64,000 nt of DNA from Prosopocoilus inquinatus (GCA_036172665.1 CM069871.1:5518001-5582000), one strand, 5' to 3'. Positions 32,931-45,610 are shown, numbered from the stretch's first letter. The notes: a model not told the origin generated them from the sequence alone. Numbers and translations are program-made.

Positions 32931-35480
32931 CAGTCATACTTCGTTATGATTTCTAATTCAGATTACTCAGACTTCGACCTGATTTCTAATTTAGTAAATA
33001 TGCATACACAGGTAAATATACTTTTTCCAGCAAGGAGACGAACGGAATTTTAAGCCATAACAAAACAGCGCAAACTTAATAACATTCAAAACATGTGATC
33101 TGATCGTTTAACTTTTGAATGTGATTGAAAACGCACACATTAAATTAATTTAATAAATGAGCTGCTGTGGTAGAACTAACTAACTAAAAATAAATTATTA
33201 CATCGAAGCGAACCGGATTAAATTGAATAATTGAATTTGTCAATCCTCATAAAAAAAAGAAAACTGTTAAATCATCACACTTTTGAATGAAACAAATGAT
33301 TGGCTGGGCACATTATTGTCTTGTGTATTATGCAAGTGTTTAAGCGTGCTATTGTCGCCTGACGCCTTGTTAATTAATTTTAATTACAAGCACAGCATGA
33401 GATCTCTCACTTAGAATTAATATTAATAATAATAATAGAGTTAAGGCTTCGCTACTCGATAAAAGCAGTCGAGTTGGTAATAAAATTTTGCGGGGAAAGA
33501 GGAAAGTCCCATCTTAAATAAACACAACTTGATATGTACATGATTTGAGCAGCTTTGCTTCTACAGTTTTGATTGAGTTAGCGTAGTCATACACTTCATA
33601 AACTTGATGATTGAAGTTATACAAAGAGCGTCCTAGTTCTAAACAATAAGTAACTGGGTTAAACTTTAAACACCCCCTCGGCCCCCCAGATCGCTGGTGA
33701 ATTGTTTACTCTTACGTTATGTTATGTGATCGTGTATCATATTTACGAAGTATAATTTTGCTCAGACGTACGTACATAACTAAAATGTTTTTGGGCTTGG
33801 AAGAAAAATAAAAGTAGGAGTGCAAAAGGAATAGTAAATATTGTTCGGTGCAGGAATAAACGAGGCTAATTTAATGTGATTAAGTTAGTCCTCGCCTCGT
33901 TACGCAGATCCCGGCAATTCTCAGTTCTCTTGGTTACTCAGACTAACCACAGAGCGTTTGTTTGTGCACAATTTACATAAAGGAACCGCTCTCGCCTCTA
34001 ATATAACTACACAAATGTTATATCTCAACTACATAAAGGGCTCCGATGTGCCAAACTGAAATATCAGTTCGCAAAACTACCCCCGGACCGAATCCGGTAT
34101 GCAGAATGCATACCGTCTCGATGGCCCGAGCTTTCAATCGCTCTCGGCGGGATCAAGATTTATTACATTCAGGTATCCACGTCAGGACTTCTGGTGCTGC
34201 TGTGCTGTGCTGTGCTGTGCAGCTGAAACTGCCAAATATAAAGTGACAGCAACAATTTAATAAGCGATACGGTCGCGATATGGTAAAGCACGTATTGCAC
34301 GACAAGCTCTTTCTGACTAAGCTCAGCTATTTTTATATAATCTTTGAACTTTATTAGACGACGTCCGAGTCCGAGTCGTAGTACGTACGAAAATGAAAAT
34401 TTAAGCTCAGAGCTTTCACTTTGTATGCTGCCGGCAACGTAATATATTTATTTTTGTTTGTGTAAAGTAAGAAAGAAACCTTCCATATTACTTTCGATGA
34501 GAACACACACGTATGCAGAAGAATTTTTAAATAAAAATCTCGTGCACTTAAATTTAGAAAATTAAAAAAAAAAAAATCTCCATTTACTTCTTGATAACAC
34601 ACAAGACTTACTTACATTTAAGTAGTTCCCCCGGCCGGAAAACATTAAAAGGCCTTTTAAAAAGGCATGCAGCAAAACGCTCTCGTCGCTGCTAATCTTT
34701 AATTTAAATGTAACGCCCGAAGAGAGAGAGAGAGAGAGAGAGAGAGGAGGAAAAAGTCCTGTTGCTTGCGAGATAACTAACTACATTTGATCGTTCGTTT
34801 TCTCGAATTTTCCCCGAATTAAATTTTTTAAATTGACTTCCGAGGCGAAAGTATTTTAAATTTGCGCCGAAACGCCCTGCTTCGTCGTGTTTGTTCAGCG
34901 CTCGCTGATGTGACGATGTCCCTTCAAAAACAGATTGTTTGCTCGGTAAACAACAATTTTGTAGCTAAGGGATAATATTCCGGCGAATATAGACGCAATA
35001 TTTGGACACTAACGACACCCTAGAATAAACATCCCTATTCCTCTCTCGCCCGGCTCCTCTCGTCCGTTAATTTTTATTTTCAACTTTGCAACGAAATTTA
35101 AGTGCAAATAAATTCCCTGCACTCTTCGAGGAAGCGAAATATTCAAGGCGAGGACGGTGCCTTGGTCGTTAGAAAAACTTTAAATAAGCAGGAATTTTTT
35201 TTCTCTTATTCAGGCGCCGAGAATCTATCATAAACTTGACGATAATATCATAAAACTCATCTTCTGCTGTGCTAAAAAGGAAATGGTTTTGTCTCTCCGA
35301 TAACACTTCGAATATGACTGCCCTTTCTTCCATGGACCGATTATAAAACTAAACGATTTTTTTTTCTTAAATGTAAGAACAAAAATTATAGGAGTATTAA
35401 AAACCAAATAAAAATTCTTTCATTGTTCTTTTCCTCATACTTACCTTTAAATTCTAACAAAATTATAATTTCTACTTCTT
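32931..35480. other. No gene recognised; simple repeats
   Basis: Contains a fragment of R (32,955-33,000), a (TGCTG)n-like run at about 34,196-34,225 and an (AG)13 run at about 34,720-34,746. Frames at 34,046-34,246 and 34,354-34,602 have no domain. Confidence 0.5.
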
Positions 35481-35539
35481 CATTCTTCGTTGCTGACCTC
35501 ATCATCCCTTCTCTGGTATTCATTTTTTAATTTGGCCAA

Positions 35540-38000
35540 TCATCATTGGATGGATTCTGTTATTGTATCTTTCTAAAAGTCTCTAGGTGGTCTTTGTTTT
35601 GCCTTTCCATTTGCTTTGGTCATCATTCTTCAAGTATTCCTAAAACATGTCTAAGGCTGAAGCACCAAAGACAACATCCCCTAACTTTTTCCAAATTTTC
35701 TTGGAGTAGGTGCAGAAGAGGTCTTCTATTCTCATTCTTTGTTTAAATTCATAATCCAAGGACTTCCATTCTCATTCTTATTTTAAATTCATCTCTTCTG
35801 TTTACATTTTTTTAATCCGAATCCAAATACCATTCTAAGAGCCTCTAGGTCTTCTTTGTTTCGCTTTTTCTAAACTGTTCTAAGCTACTATTGGATGTAC
35901 ACTGTCTTTTCATCCTTCTTTAAACCTCTGGATTCTCTTCATCTTGCTTTTCCATTTACTCTCATCCCTTCTCTGGTGGATTCCATCCTTCTAAAAGCCT
36001 GTGGATCTTCTTCGTCTCAATTTTCTATTTACTTTGGCCATCATTCGTCAAGTATTCTTAAAACATGTCTAAGACTGAAGCAGCAACATCCCCTAACTTT
36101 TCTAAAATTTTCTTGGAGTAGGTGCAGAAGAGGTCTTCTATTCTCGTTCTTCGTTTAAAATCATCCCTTCTGTTCACATTTTTTTTTAATCCGTCCCAGT
36201 ACCATCCTAAGAGCCTTTCTATTTTCTTCGTCTTGTTTTTTCTAATCTGTTCTAAACTACCATCGGATGTACACTGCATTTTCATCTTTCTTTGGACCTC
36301 TGGGCTCTCATCCTCTTGCTTTTCCATTTAATCTCATCCCTTGTCTGATGGATTGCATCCTTCTAAAAGCCTTTGGACCTTTGTCGTCATTTACTTTGGC
36401 CGTCATTCATCAGGTAATCTTAAAACATGTCTAAGACTGGAGCAGCAAAGACAACATCCCCTAACTTTTCTAAAATTTTCTTGGAATAGGTGCAGAAGAG
36501 GTCTTCCATTCTCATTCTTCGTTTAAATTCATCCCTTCTGTTTACATTTTTTTTTAATCCGTTCAAGTACCATCCTAAGAGCCTCTTCGTTTTCTTCGTC
36601 TTGCTTTTTCTAATCTGTTCTAAACTACCACCGGATGTCCACTGCCTTTTCATCCTTCTTTGGACCTCTGGGCTCTCATCCTCTTGCTTTTCCATTTAAT
36701 CTCATCCCTTCTCTGGTGGATTGCATCCTTCTAAAAGCCTTTAGGGTTTCTCGTCTTGTTTTTCCATTTATTTTAGCCATCATTCATCAGGTAATCTTAA
36801 AACATGTCTAAGACTGAAGCAGCAAAGACAACATCCCCTAACTTTTCTAAAATTTTCTTGGAGTAGGTACAGAAGAGGACTTCCATTCTCATTCTTCGTT
36901 TAAATTCATCCCTTCTGTTTACATTTTTTTTAATCCGTCCAAGTACCATCCTAAGAGCCTCTTTGTTTCCTTCGTCTTGCTTTTTCTAATCTGTTCTAAA
37001 CTACCATCAGATGTATACTGCCTTTTCATCCTTCTTTGGACCTCTGGGCTCTCATCCTCTTGCTTTTCCACTTAATCTCATCCCATGTCTGGTGGATTTC
37101 ACCCCTTTGGATCTTCTTCGTCTCGATTTTCCATTTACTTTGGCCATCATTCATCAGGTTTTCTTAAAACATGTCTTGAAGCAACAAAGACATCATCCCC
37201 TAACTTTTTCAAGCTTTTTTGGAGCAGGTGCAGAAGAGGTCTTCTATTCTCATTCTTGGTTTAAATTCATCTCTTTTGTTTACATTTTTTTTAATCCGAA
37301 TCCAAATACCATTCTAAGAGCCTCTAGGTCTTCTTTGTTTGGCTTTTTCTAAACTGTTCTAAGCTACCATTGGATGTACACTGTCTTTTCATCCTTCTTT
37401 AAACCTCTGGGCTCTCTTCTTCTTGCTTCTCCATTTAAACTCATCCTTTGTCCGGTGGATTGCATCTTTCTAAAAGCCTTTGGATTTTCTTCGTCTTGTT
37501 GTTCCATTTATTTTGGCCATCATTCATCAGGTTTTCTTAAAACATGTCTTGAAGCAACAAAGACATCATCCCCTAACTTTTTCAAGCTTTTTTGGAGCAG
37601 GTGCAGAAGAGGTCTTCTATTCTCATTCTTGGTTTAAATTCATCTCTTTTGTTTACATTTTTTTTAATCCGAATCCAAATACCATTCTAAGAGCCTCTAG
37701 GTCTTCTTTGTTTGGCTTTTTCTAAACTGTTCTAAGCTACCATTGGATGTACACTGTCTTTTCATCCTTCTTTAAACCTCTGGGCTCTCTTCTTCTTGCT
37801 TCTCCATTTAAACTCATCCTTTGTCCGGTGGATTGCATCTTTCTAAAAGCCTTTGGATTTTCTTCGTCTTGTTGTTCCATTTATTTTGGCCATCATTCAT
37901 CAGGTATTCTTAAAACATTTCTAAGACTGAAGCAGCAAAGACAACATCCACTAACTATTTAATTTTTTCTTGCTCGTTTAAACTCATCCCTTCTTCTCGG
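35540..38000 (+). repeat. ~370-bp tandem array (P), about seven units
   Basis: The landmark AAAACATGTCTAAGACTGAA or a variant occurs at 35642, 36060, 36422, 36799, 37167, 37539 and 37912 (spacings 418, 362, 377, 368, 372, 373). Each unit also carries CCATCATTCATCAGGT, GCAGAAGAGGTCTTCTATTC, CATCCTTCTTTGGACCTCTG and TCTTCTTCGTCTTG. The units from about 37,170 and 37,540 are nearly identical, so the 3' end was homogenised most recently. Overlapping frames of 60-113 codons occur on both strands. The reverse frames (36,058-36,327 and 36,420-36,695; Lys/Arg/Glu-rich, with LEQIR and KKILEKLGDV words) are 89-91 codons each and shared between units. No family is recognised. Confidence 0.85.
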
Positions 38001-38760
38001 ATTTTCATTTTTTAATCCGCCCAATTACCATGTCTTAGAAGCGTTCTATAAGCCTTGGTCTTATTTTTCCACTTAATCTGATCTTCTTCATCTAATCTCA
38101 TCCATTCTCAGATTTATTATTTTTTAATCAGTTCAAGCGTCGCCTTTGCATCCCTCCATGAGCTGTGGGTCTTCTTCTCCTTACTTTCCCATTTACTTCA
38201 AACACAATGGCCAAATCTCTTTTATTGATTACAGGCTTTCAAGTACTTTCAGAAATTCCGATTGTTCAAAGAGCAAAAAATGAATGAATTATAATATGAA
38301 ACGAATCTAACATTTTGCGAAAAAAAAAAATTGACCATTTATATTCTGGTCTCGTGTTTTTCCTGTGCAAATTACGCATTTGTCGGAGTAAATCATGCCC
38401 CAGGCCACGTTCGTAACAAATTTTCGTTGAGATATTGGCCCCGAAAATCCGTGCTCAGGTTTTGACCGGATCATCTGACAAGAAATATTATCATTGATTT
38501 ATAATCGGAGCCGCTAACCTCTGCCTGTCTCCTCGATTTTCAAGTATCGCAAGTGCACAGTCAGGAGATAGCGGTGATTTAGGGGAATTTAATTTTTCAT
38601 TGGCAATAAAAATGTGCTGCAACCGCCCACGTTATGTCGTCGCACGAAATTGCCCCGCATTAGGTCCTAATTTCACGATTAATAAAAAAGTTATCCTTTC
38701 TACCACATCCGAGGACTCCGTATGTGGGATTAAGTACGTTTAAAAAATCTTCTGGCGGCC
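38001..38760. other. Decayed edge of array P, then unique sequence
   Basis: To about 38,220, words of the 370-bp repeat (CATCCCTTCTTCT, CATCCCTCCATGAGC) fade out. The rest is AT-rich DNA with no feature. Confidence 0.5.
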
Positions 38761-39035
38761 GGCTATTTAGTCAACCACCAAATAAAATTGATCTTATTAA
38801 CACAATTGAAAGTCAACCAGGAGTTACGTTAGTACTTCAAGTAATCACGTGTAAATCAAAGTCCAAACTCAAGAACAAGTTAAATGAAAATGAAAATCGA
38901 ATAACGGGGCCCGTATTTCGTTTACAAAACGCTACAGTAAACATTTTAACAACTTAAATGCGACTGCGCGTCGCGTCATCAAAATTGAATATTAGAAATA
39001 ATTAACAACGTGTTAATAAATCAAAATTAGGTTAA

Positions 39036-39570
39036 TTAAACCTGGTGATATCCCAACTTCGTCCAGGTTACCACGTTTCGCGCTTCAATCCCTAGGGAAG
39101 TCCTTTGAGTATTGCAGGTCGTCGAACGGAACGTTATGTCAGTTTGCCTTTCTCGAAGTATCTCGTGCTCTAAGGTTGGCAATGCTGTATACTGCGCTGT
39201 ATAATCCGTACCCTCACATATAGAAACCTCAATGGCACGCTTAATTCGACAGATTCGGCTTCGAAGTATTCCAAAATTCCAGGAAAGACACTCGATAAAA
39301 AGAAATCCATCATTAAGAAGAAGGGAACAAATTTTGCGGATTGGTTTGCGCCGCACAGACATCGCTGGTAATAAATACCTGATAATTGAAGTTGGTCAGG
39401 CTTGGCAAAGCATTAATGATTTGCGTGGTTTTTCCAGCAAGGAGACGAACGGCGCTATAAAGACATTTTGCGTGAAAACGGAATTTTAAATCGCTGTAAG
39501 ACGTGGGGACGGGGGTGGGAACCCGCTTTTCAACCCCCTTTACCCCCAATTCTTTTGTCAATCCGTGCAA
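39036..39570 (-). other. Two reverse frames of repeat R, copy 2
   Basis: Frames 39313-39570 (85 codons) and 39036-39362 (108 codons) overlap in different frames. They correspond to the 78- and 92-codon frames of copy 1. The longer ends (PSS at one, MSVRRKPIRK at the other) are possible because copy 2 lacks a stop present in copy 1. No domain recognised. Confidence 0.3.
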
Positions 39571-39708
39571 TGTTGAATTTCGATTTCTTTGTAAATAACA
39601 CCCTGGTTTAGAGCGGAAAGCCAGAAGTCGAGTTCCAAATCGTTTTTTAACGAATTGTTCGAATGGCGTCTACTTATATTTTTAGAATTGATCGAAAATG
39701 GTCCACTC

Positions 39709-39898
39709 CAGGGCCGTAGCTAAATAAGCGCCAAGGGAAGCTGAGCCTGCCCTGGAAAGTTTTAAGCCTACCTTACCATGGCCCAGTCTGACATGAAATC
39801 ACTTTAAAAGTACGCAAAAACGTTACAATAATAACTTTTTGAGCCTACCTTATACTACGATAAACCTCCCCTGAATATTTAGTCTGGCTACGGCCCTG
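39709..39898. mobile_element. hAT-type MITE, intact ends, inside repeat R copy 2
   Basis: A 190-bp element with perfect 12-bp terminal inverted repeats CAGGGCCGTAGC (39709-39720) and GCTACGGCCCTG (39887-39898). It is flanked by a perfect 8-bp target-site duplication GTCCACTC (39701-39708 and 39899-39906). An 8-bp duplication with ends of the CAGNG type is the established hallmark of the hAT superfamily. It has no coding capacity, so it is non-autonomous. Confidence 0.9.
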
Positions 39899-40814
39899 GT
39901 CCACTCCGTATCTCTTTTTCACCATACTTAATGGTCCTTTCTTGCAGAAATTCAAATAAAAAAATCTGAATCTTTAGTTAACAAAATATATTCAACTGTA
40001 GGAGAAATGTTCGTACAATAAATAAGAAACTATAAACAAGGAATATGCGAATTTCATTTAATGAATAAATTAATTACATTTTTGACACTTAGCTTAAAGT
40101 TGAAACTAGCATAAAGTTGAAACTATAACTTGAAAGGGTTGAGTTCTACATAACCCAGGTTATTAAAAAAAAAGCTTTGTTAACGATAATATTTTATTCA
40201 AACTCACCCTCCATTATTCAAACTCACCCTCCACGGTCGCGGATGCTTCTCAGGTACACCTTATTTAAATTAAATCAGGAAAATTGAACGATGGAACAAA
40301 TTTTGAATTTTGGAAACTTTACGACGCGGAATTTTTAAGACGCGTTTTACACAGCGTAAGTCTTACTCGGAAACTCTACCGTAACTCTGCCTGAACTCTC
40401 CTCTTTTGCGGGACTGTTCTCAATTTTCTTCTCTGGTGCTCCTTATTACGATCCAGAATGAACGTGGGCAACGAAGCTTGGGAGTTGCATTACGCAATGC
40501 ACAGAGCTTACCAAATGAGTCACGTTCTGCAGAGTAATGCAATGCAAGCTTGTTCTTGTTTTTAACATGACACTTTAGTACGACGAGTGCTGACTAATGC
40601 TTTCGTTACATAAGATGCATGTTTTGAATTATGTATTTTCGTATGAATCGTACTTCAATATGTTTTCTAATTCAGATTGCTCAGACTTCGACCTGATTTC
40701 TAATTTAGTAAAGTATCTTATAATTTGTTATTAAATAGTTAATTGTATAAAGTTCAAAACGACCTTTTTTGTTGTAATGTACTCGATGACATAAGTTGTT
40801 GACAATTCAAGGTT

Positions 40815-43443
40815 TGTGATACTTACCAAGCCTGATTATTAAATAATTTGAATCGATTAAATGAGTTTCAATTAACAACACGCATGTTAATGAATGCGGG
40901 TGGGGGTGGGGCGATTAACTTCTAAGAAGTATGCAATTTCTTTAATTTTTCTTTATATTTAGTTTCTGTGCAGTTTCTAACCGTAAAATTAAAAAATATG
41001 AAATAAACGAAAAATAAAAACTTACTTCCTAATTTTCTTTTCTTTTTTTTTGTTCAAAGTAAGTCGAGTTTATTTTCAGAGCGCGAGAAAACTTCGCCGT
41101 TTAGAAAAAAACAAAAAAATCCTCCCCGAGAAATTTGACTTCGCAACTCCCTTTCGCCGTAATGTCCGTAATGCACCGTCCAGGCTCTGGGATGTATTTT
41201 GTATTCCACGAGCGCCTCAGGTACACATACTTTCTTCTTCTGCTGATACGTATGTACTCTGAAAATTGGTTCGAGCTTATTTTGTCACTTGACTACGGTG
41301 TACTCAAGTTTGCACCTGCAACAAAGACGTTTATTTAAAACTTTCCTGATAAGGTCCGCGCTGTTTCCTCCTCCGAATGTTTAAACCCTTGCCAAGTCAC
41401 GTTGCCAACTATTTTAAACAAACTGTGCCATCAAATAAATAAATTTTGGCACGCTCGAATCTTTAAATTAAACGAAACTAATGAAAATGAAATAATAAAT
41501 TTATTAAATCGAAGACAAGGAAGATGAGGGTAGTGAAAATGTGGAATGTGGAACTCTGGTTCGTCCATGTCCGTCGTCTAATTTTAGAAAGAGTGATCAT
41601 ATCCTTGTGATTCTGCTGAAATCCGAGAAACGTCATCGAACAGAAATATGTAAATTAAATATCCATCGTAAATAGCCAGGAACTTTCCTTTTTTTTATAC
41701 GTTCATGCGGGGAAGCACAGAATGAAAACAGCCTTCCTTTTTCTTTCGCATGGGGGTCAAATCACCACTCTATTGTGGTTATCGACGTTGCTAAATTGAT
41801 ATCGGATACTATACGACTACGACCGCGCTCCATTTATTTCTTTCATTTAAATCGATATCCTCGTCGATTTAATCCGTTTCGCTTGTATGCTAACAAGTCC
41901 GAGGGAAGGAAGACCCGGCGCCGAATGTCGATTCTTAAGTTGCTAATGACGTGTGAGAATAACCTGAGCAAGTACTTTCGGAAAATACTGCTCCCTTGAC
42001 ACCCCTGAAGTTTAATATCTAGGTACCCACCGCAAATGAAATATTGTCGTTGGAAGCTGGTGGGGTATTAAATAAAATAACTTATTTCAGCAGACAGAAA
42101 CATAAATGTCGATAATAAATTAAGTATTTGTATATTTGGTTTCTATAAAATTTTCAGTAGAATAGCTATGCTAGTTTTGTCTCAATTTGTCTCAACTTCC
42201 CCTACACAGTGTTACATGGACATTAAAAAAGTGCATAGGTATAGTTGCTTAACTACCTGGCATACAAGTCTGTTGATCATCGATGGGAAGCCGAAACACA
42301 CTGTTATGGTGCAAAAATCCGTTCATCAGGTGTGTCACTGTGTGTACATGTCGAATTTTGCAGCAAAAGTGGTTGATTATTTCTAGCGTGCTGCTTTAAA
42401 GGGTTCTTCAAATAATCTATCGCTTTAAACTCTGTACTACGTCGTATTTCTGTTATTCCGCAATTGGCTGCAATGTTTGCACATGTCTGATGGTTTAAGA
42501 TTAAAAAAAACCGCGTTAATATATTTTTGTTAATATCTACCGATATTGTGCAATATTGTCACGAATTGATAAGCTCAAGCCTCCACCATGTCAGGAATTG
42601 GTAAGCTAAAGTTTCTATCATGTCATGAATTGATAAGGGCCCTGTCACGATCATCGACTTTTAAGCGAAAGTTGTAAATTCGGCGATTAGCACCGTGTTA
42701 CACCGTGTAAACCTAGTTTACATAGTTGTAAGTTACCTTATCCCTTATATCTCTTATATCGAACTCTTACTTGCAGCGCTAGGCCTTGGCGAACAAAAAG
42801 AAATAATTAATTTAAGGTTTACATTACCTAGCCTTCCTGCGTCGAATCTCCAGGAAGTGATTCACAAATTAAATTCACTGATAACTTTAAAGGCCGTTTT
42901 TATAATCATACTTTAAGGAAGCTTTACTTTGAAGTCACTTTAAGAATAGGGAAACAAATGTATCTTTTCAGGTTAAAGTAACTTTAAAATAATTTAAAGT
43001 CCCATTATGAAATCGGTCCTAAACTAAATAAATATTAAAGACTATAGATTCTAGCTGATTCACTGCTTGAATCTCAATAACAATAATGATCGGATTGATT
43101 TAGAAATTTCCCTTTTAAAGTATCCGCACAGAGTGTGACAAAGTGCATTTTCTAAAAGATCGGGTCCAAAAGTCCAGGTATCAAAACTATTAGCGTCTCG
43201 TTGAAACATAATTAATGAGCGAGCGCGTTAATTGTTTTGAGTAAAATACGAACTGTCGGTGCGGCATTTCAAGTAAGTTCTTGAACTTGAATTTCAACTG
43301 TCAGCATGGAATCCCCTCACTTGAAACGTTATTTTCGCCTACGTTCTAAAAACCGAAAACGCGTGTTGAATTTTGTGTAAAACGCAGTGCGAGTTCCGTA
43401 TTCCTAGGCGCAATGATTATTTGAACATCTGCCATTTTGGTTT
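40815..43443. other. No gene recognised; small repeats
   Basis: Mostly unique AT-rich DNA. A short imperfect repeat of GAATTGATAAGCTCAAG type occurs around 42,553-42,640, with a period of about 45 bp. Frames of 67-74 codons at 41.0-42.9 kb have no domain. The dispersed remnant at 42366-42429 is listed separately. Confidence 0.45.
42366..42429 (+). repeat. Dispersed repeat remnant, copy 2 (pair with 17477)
   Basis: AAAGTGGTTGATTATTTC followed by GCTTTAAAGGGTTCTTCAAA matches 17477-17558. It lacks about 15-20 bp present there. Confidence 0.6.
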
Positions 43444-43455
43444 GGGGGGGGGGGG
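43444..43455 (+). repeat. G12 homopolymer
   Basis: Twelve consecutive G after GGTTT. Runs of this length are prone to replication slippage and assembly error. No regulatory role can be claimed. Confidence 0.8.
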
Positions 43456-43859
43456 TAGTCAAGTGATGCCTTTATAAACTTAAACTTAGTTTGAGGTTTG
43501 TGAGGCACATGTCTTTGCAACTTGTTCAAAGTACACTGGTGCGCTGTGCGGAGGTGCCCCCGTTTTCAGGTGCTCCTGTCTCAGGAAAGCAGTGTATATA
43601 GTTTTCTTCTCGACGTGGCATGATATGAATAGATTTAGTTTAATCTATTTCTTGCATGGTATGAATGAGCGATTCCCCTGGGTGTAGACTCGGCAGGGCG
43701 TGGCAGGTACTACATCACTTGGCCACTAACAACTATTGTGCGAATGACGTCGGTGTGGGTAACTTCGGTGACGTCAAGGACGTCGTGAATGTGTTGCCAC
43801 CCCCAGAGGAGTTGTTTATTAATTGATTTGAAATTCCCCCTCTCCACGAATTTAGTTTT

Positions 43860-44760
43860 CTTTTTTTTCTTTTTAGTTGATCGATTGCCACTTATTTGTG
43901 TTTTTCAACTTGACTTTTTTATGTCTCTCTTCAATTTCTTACTTCCATTTTTTTCTTCTTCTCGTGTCAATGCACATTTTAATTTTTTTTTCTTTTTTTT
44001 TTCAAGCGAATTGCGGAACTCAACTACACTAAAGTATCGTTTCATCATAGAACTTCATTTTAGCAGTAGGTTTAGGTTTCTTTTGTCAGTTTTCTTTGCC
44101 AGTTTTGTTTGCGTTTTATTTTCTTTTCTGATTTCGTTTTCATTTGTTTCTCTTTTGTTTTATCGACTTTCGCATTTTTTTTTGCTAATTTTCGTCTTGT
44201 TTGGGTTTCCTTTATTTTTTTGAATTTTCTTTTACACTGCCTTGATTAATCTTTTCATAATCATTCAATTATTTCAGCTATGAACGATCGTCATTTGTTT
44301 TTGTTTTATCCACACATTCTACTACACATTCTATCACTTTCACTTGTTTTTGTTTTGACAACTTATTTTGTTTCGCATTTTTTTTTGCTAATTCTTGTTT
44401 TGTTTGGTCTTTATTGTTTTATTTATTTGATTTTTTTCCTAGTTTCTTGCGATTGATTGTCGATTGCGCAATGTATTAAATTTTGTTGCAACATTTTTTT
44501 CTCGCTTTTTTTTCTCTCGTCATTCTTTTACACTGCCTTGATTAATATTTTTATAATCATTGGTTCAATCGACGTATTTCAACTAGAAACGATCGTCATT
44601 TGTTTTGTTTTATCTGTTGTAGTAGTTCACACTCTTAGTTTTTTTTCTTCAGTTCTTTCGTTCTTTCGTTCTCATTTGTTTTTCTTTCGGACATATTTCA
44701 GGGAGAGCCGATCGTCATTTATTTCAAGTTTTGCTCGCCTTTTTGATTTTTAAAAAAATT
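43860..44760 (+). repeat. T-rich region with diverged tandem repeats
   Basis: CTTTTACACTGCCTTGATTA occurs near 44,230 and 44,526, each followed about 50 bp later by (C/A)GATCGTCATTTGTTTT. A third GATCGTCATTT lies near 44,710. GCATTTTTTTTTGCTAATT occurs near 44,172 and 44,378. The resulting + strand frames (43,789-44,223, 144 codons; 44,457-44,753, 98 codons) are Phe/Leu/Ser-rich. They are best explained by T-rich repeats rather than membrane proteins. Confidence 0.65.
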
Positions 44761-45138
44761 CCACCACGAGTTTTGGGCCAAACCGCTCGAGTAAATCGCT
44801 AATTAAATTAGTTTTTTTTTTTAATGGAACTTTGTAAAATAGGTATCTCTTGACTTGGTGCGGTTTGGTAACACTTTCAATTAACTTGTTCTTTTATTTC
44901 GGTTAAGCTAACTGATAAGTAAGGCGCGTACACACTCATTAAGTGAGGTTTGTACACATTACAGTCTGTTAAGTAAGGTGGGTACACACCCTTAAGATGT
45001 TTCATACTTGATTTTTTTGTACACTTTGAGTTGAATAAAACTTTTTTTATAAACTGAGGTATTTCGATAATTCCTTGTTAAAATGAACCGACCCGTCGTT
45101 ACCTAAATTAGTCTGGTATTTGTTGTCTTTATTATTAT
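44761..45138. other. No gene recognised; short direct repeats
   Basis: TAAGTAAGGCGCGTACACAC, TAAGTGAGGTTTGTACACAT and TAAGTAAGGTGGGTACACAC at about 44,920-44,990 form a short three-copy repeat of 27-40 bp spacing. Confidence 0.5.
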
Positions 45139-45290
45139 TTTTTTTTTTGTAAAACGAATAACGGATCCGTTGGAGAAGTTATTGTGGATTGAAACCGCGT
45201 TTAATTTATTTAACTTCAGCTCAATATAAAGTGGCACATACCCGCATGTAATAAAGGTGCGCTTACACCCTTAACCCTTAAAGTATCACC
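45139..45290 (+). repeat. Dispersed repeat D, copy 2 (pair with 18883)
   Basis: T-run, then TGTAAAACGAATAACGGATC and GTTATTGTGGATTGAAACC, in the order of copy 1. Unlike copy 1 it has no element E next to it. Confidence 0.7.
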
Positions 45291-45387
45291 CTACTGAACC
45301 TGGTTGTATATTTTTTTCTTTTGGCGTTGAATGAAGCTTGGGGGTAAACTGATTTAAACCTGTCTTAATTAATTTCCATTCCAGTAA

Positions 45388-45610
45388 ATTAAGTGGCGTT
45401 CATTTTTTTGCATTTAATCAATGCGCACGCTCATCACTATTGCTGGTTTTATGCCGAAGTTCATTTTCCCGGCACTTGATCTTGCTGTTGCTCAGTAGAT
45501 TAAGTGGCGTTCATTTTTTTGCATTTAATTAATTCGCACGTCCATCACTACTGCTGGTTTTGTGCCGAAGTTCATTTTCCCGGCATATCATTTTGCTGAT
45601 ACTCAGGTAG
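45388..45610 (+). repeat. 111-bp tandem repeat, two copies
   Basis: Copies start at 45388 and 45499 with ATTAAGTGGCGTTCATTTTT and contain GCATTTAAT(C/T)AAT, CATCACTA(T/C)TGCTGGTTTT and GCCGAAGTTCATTTTCCCGG. A third, more diverged copy (GCGTTCAATTTTTCGCGTTG, GTGCCGAAGCTAATTTCCCC, TTGCTGATACTCA) lies at about 46,500-46,620. Confidence 0.8.

Larger units (their letters stand above)
38761..40814 (+). repeat. 2-kb repeat R, copy 2
   Basis: Direct copy of 30,873-32,930, about 7.88 kb downstream. It carries a 20-bp internal tandem duplication (ATTCAAACTCACCCTCC twice, about 40,196-40,230) that copy 1 lacks. The hAT-type MITE is intact here. The copies share no flanking sequence outside the aligned part. 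Nothing at the ends looks like TG...CA of an LTR, so I describe them as direct repeats from segmental or element duplication. Confidence 0.85.

Noticed and set aside
30873..40814. R copies as LTRs of a retrotransposon
   Set aside because: No TG...CA ends, no target duplication, no primer-binding site, and no gag or pol between them. Kept only as an alternative.
43789..44753. Phe/Leu/Ser-rich frames that look like membrane proteins
   Set aside because: They follow from T-rich low-complexity repeats; no start context, domain or conservation supports them.
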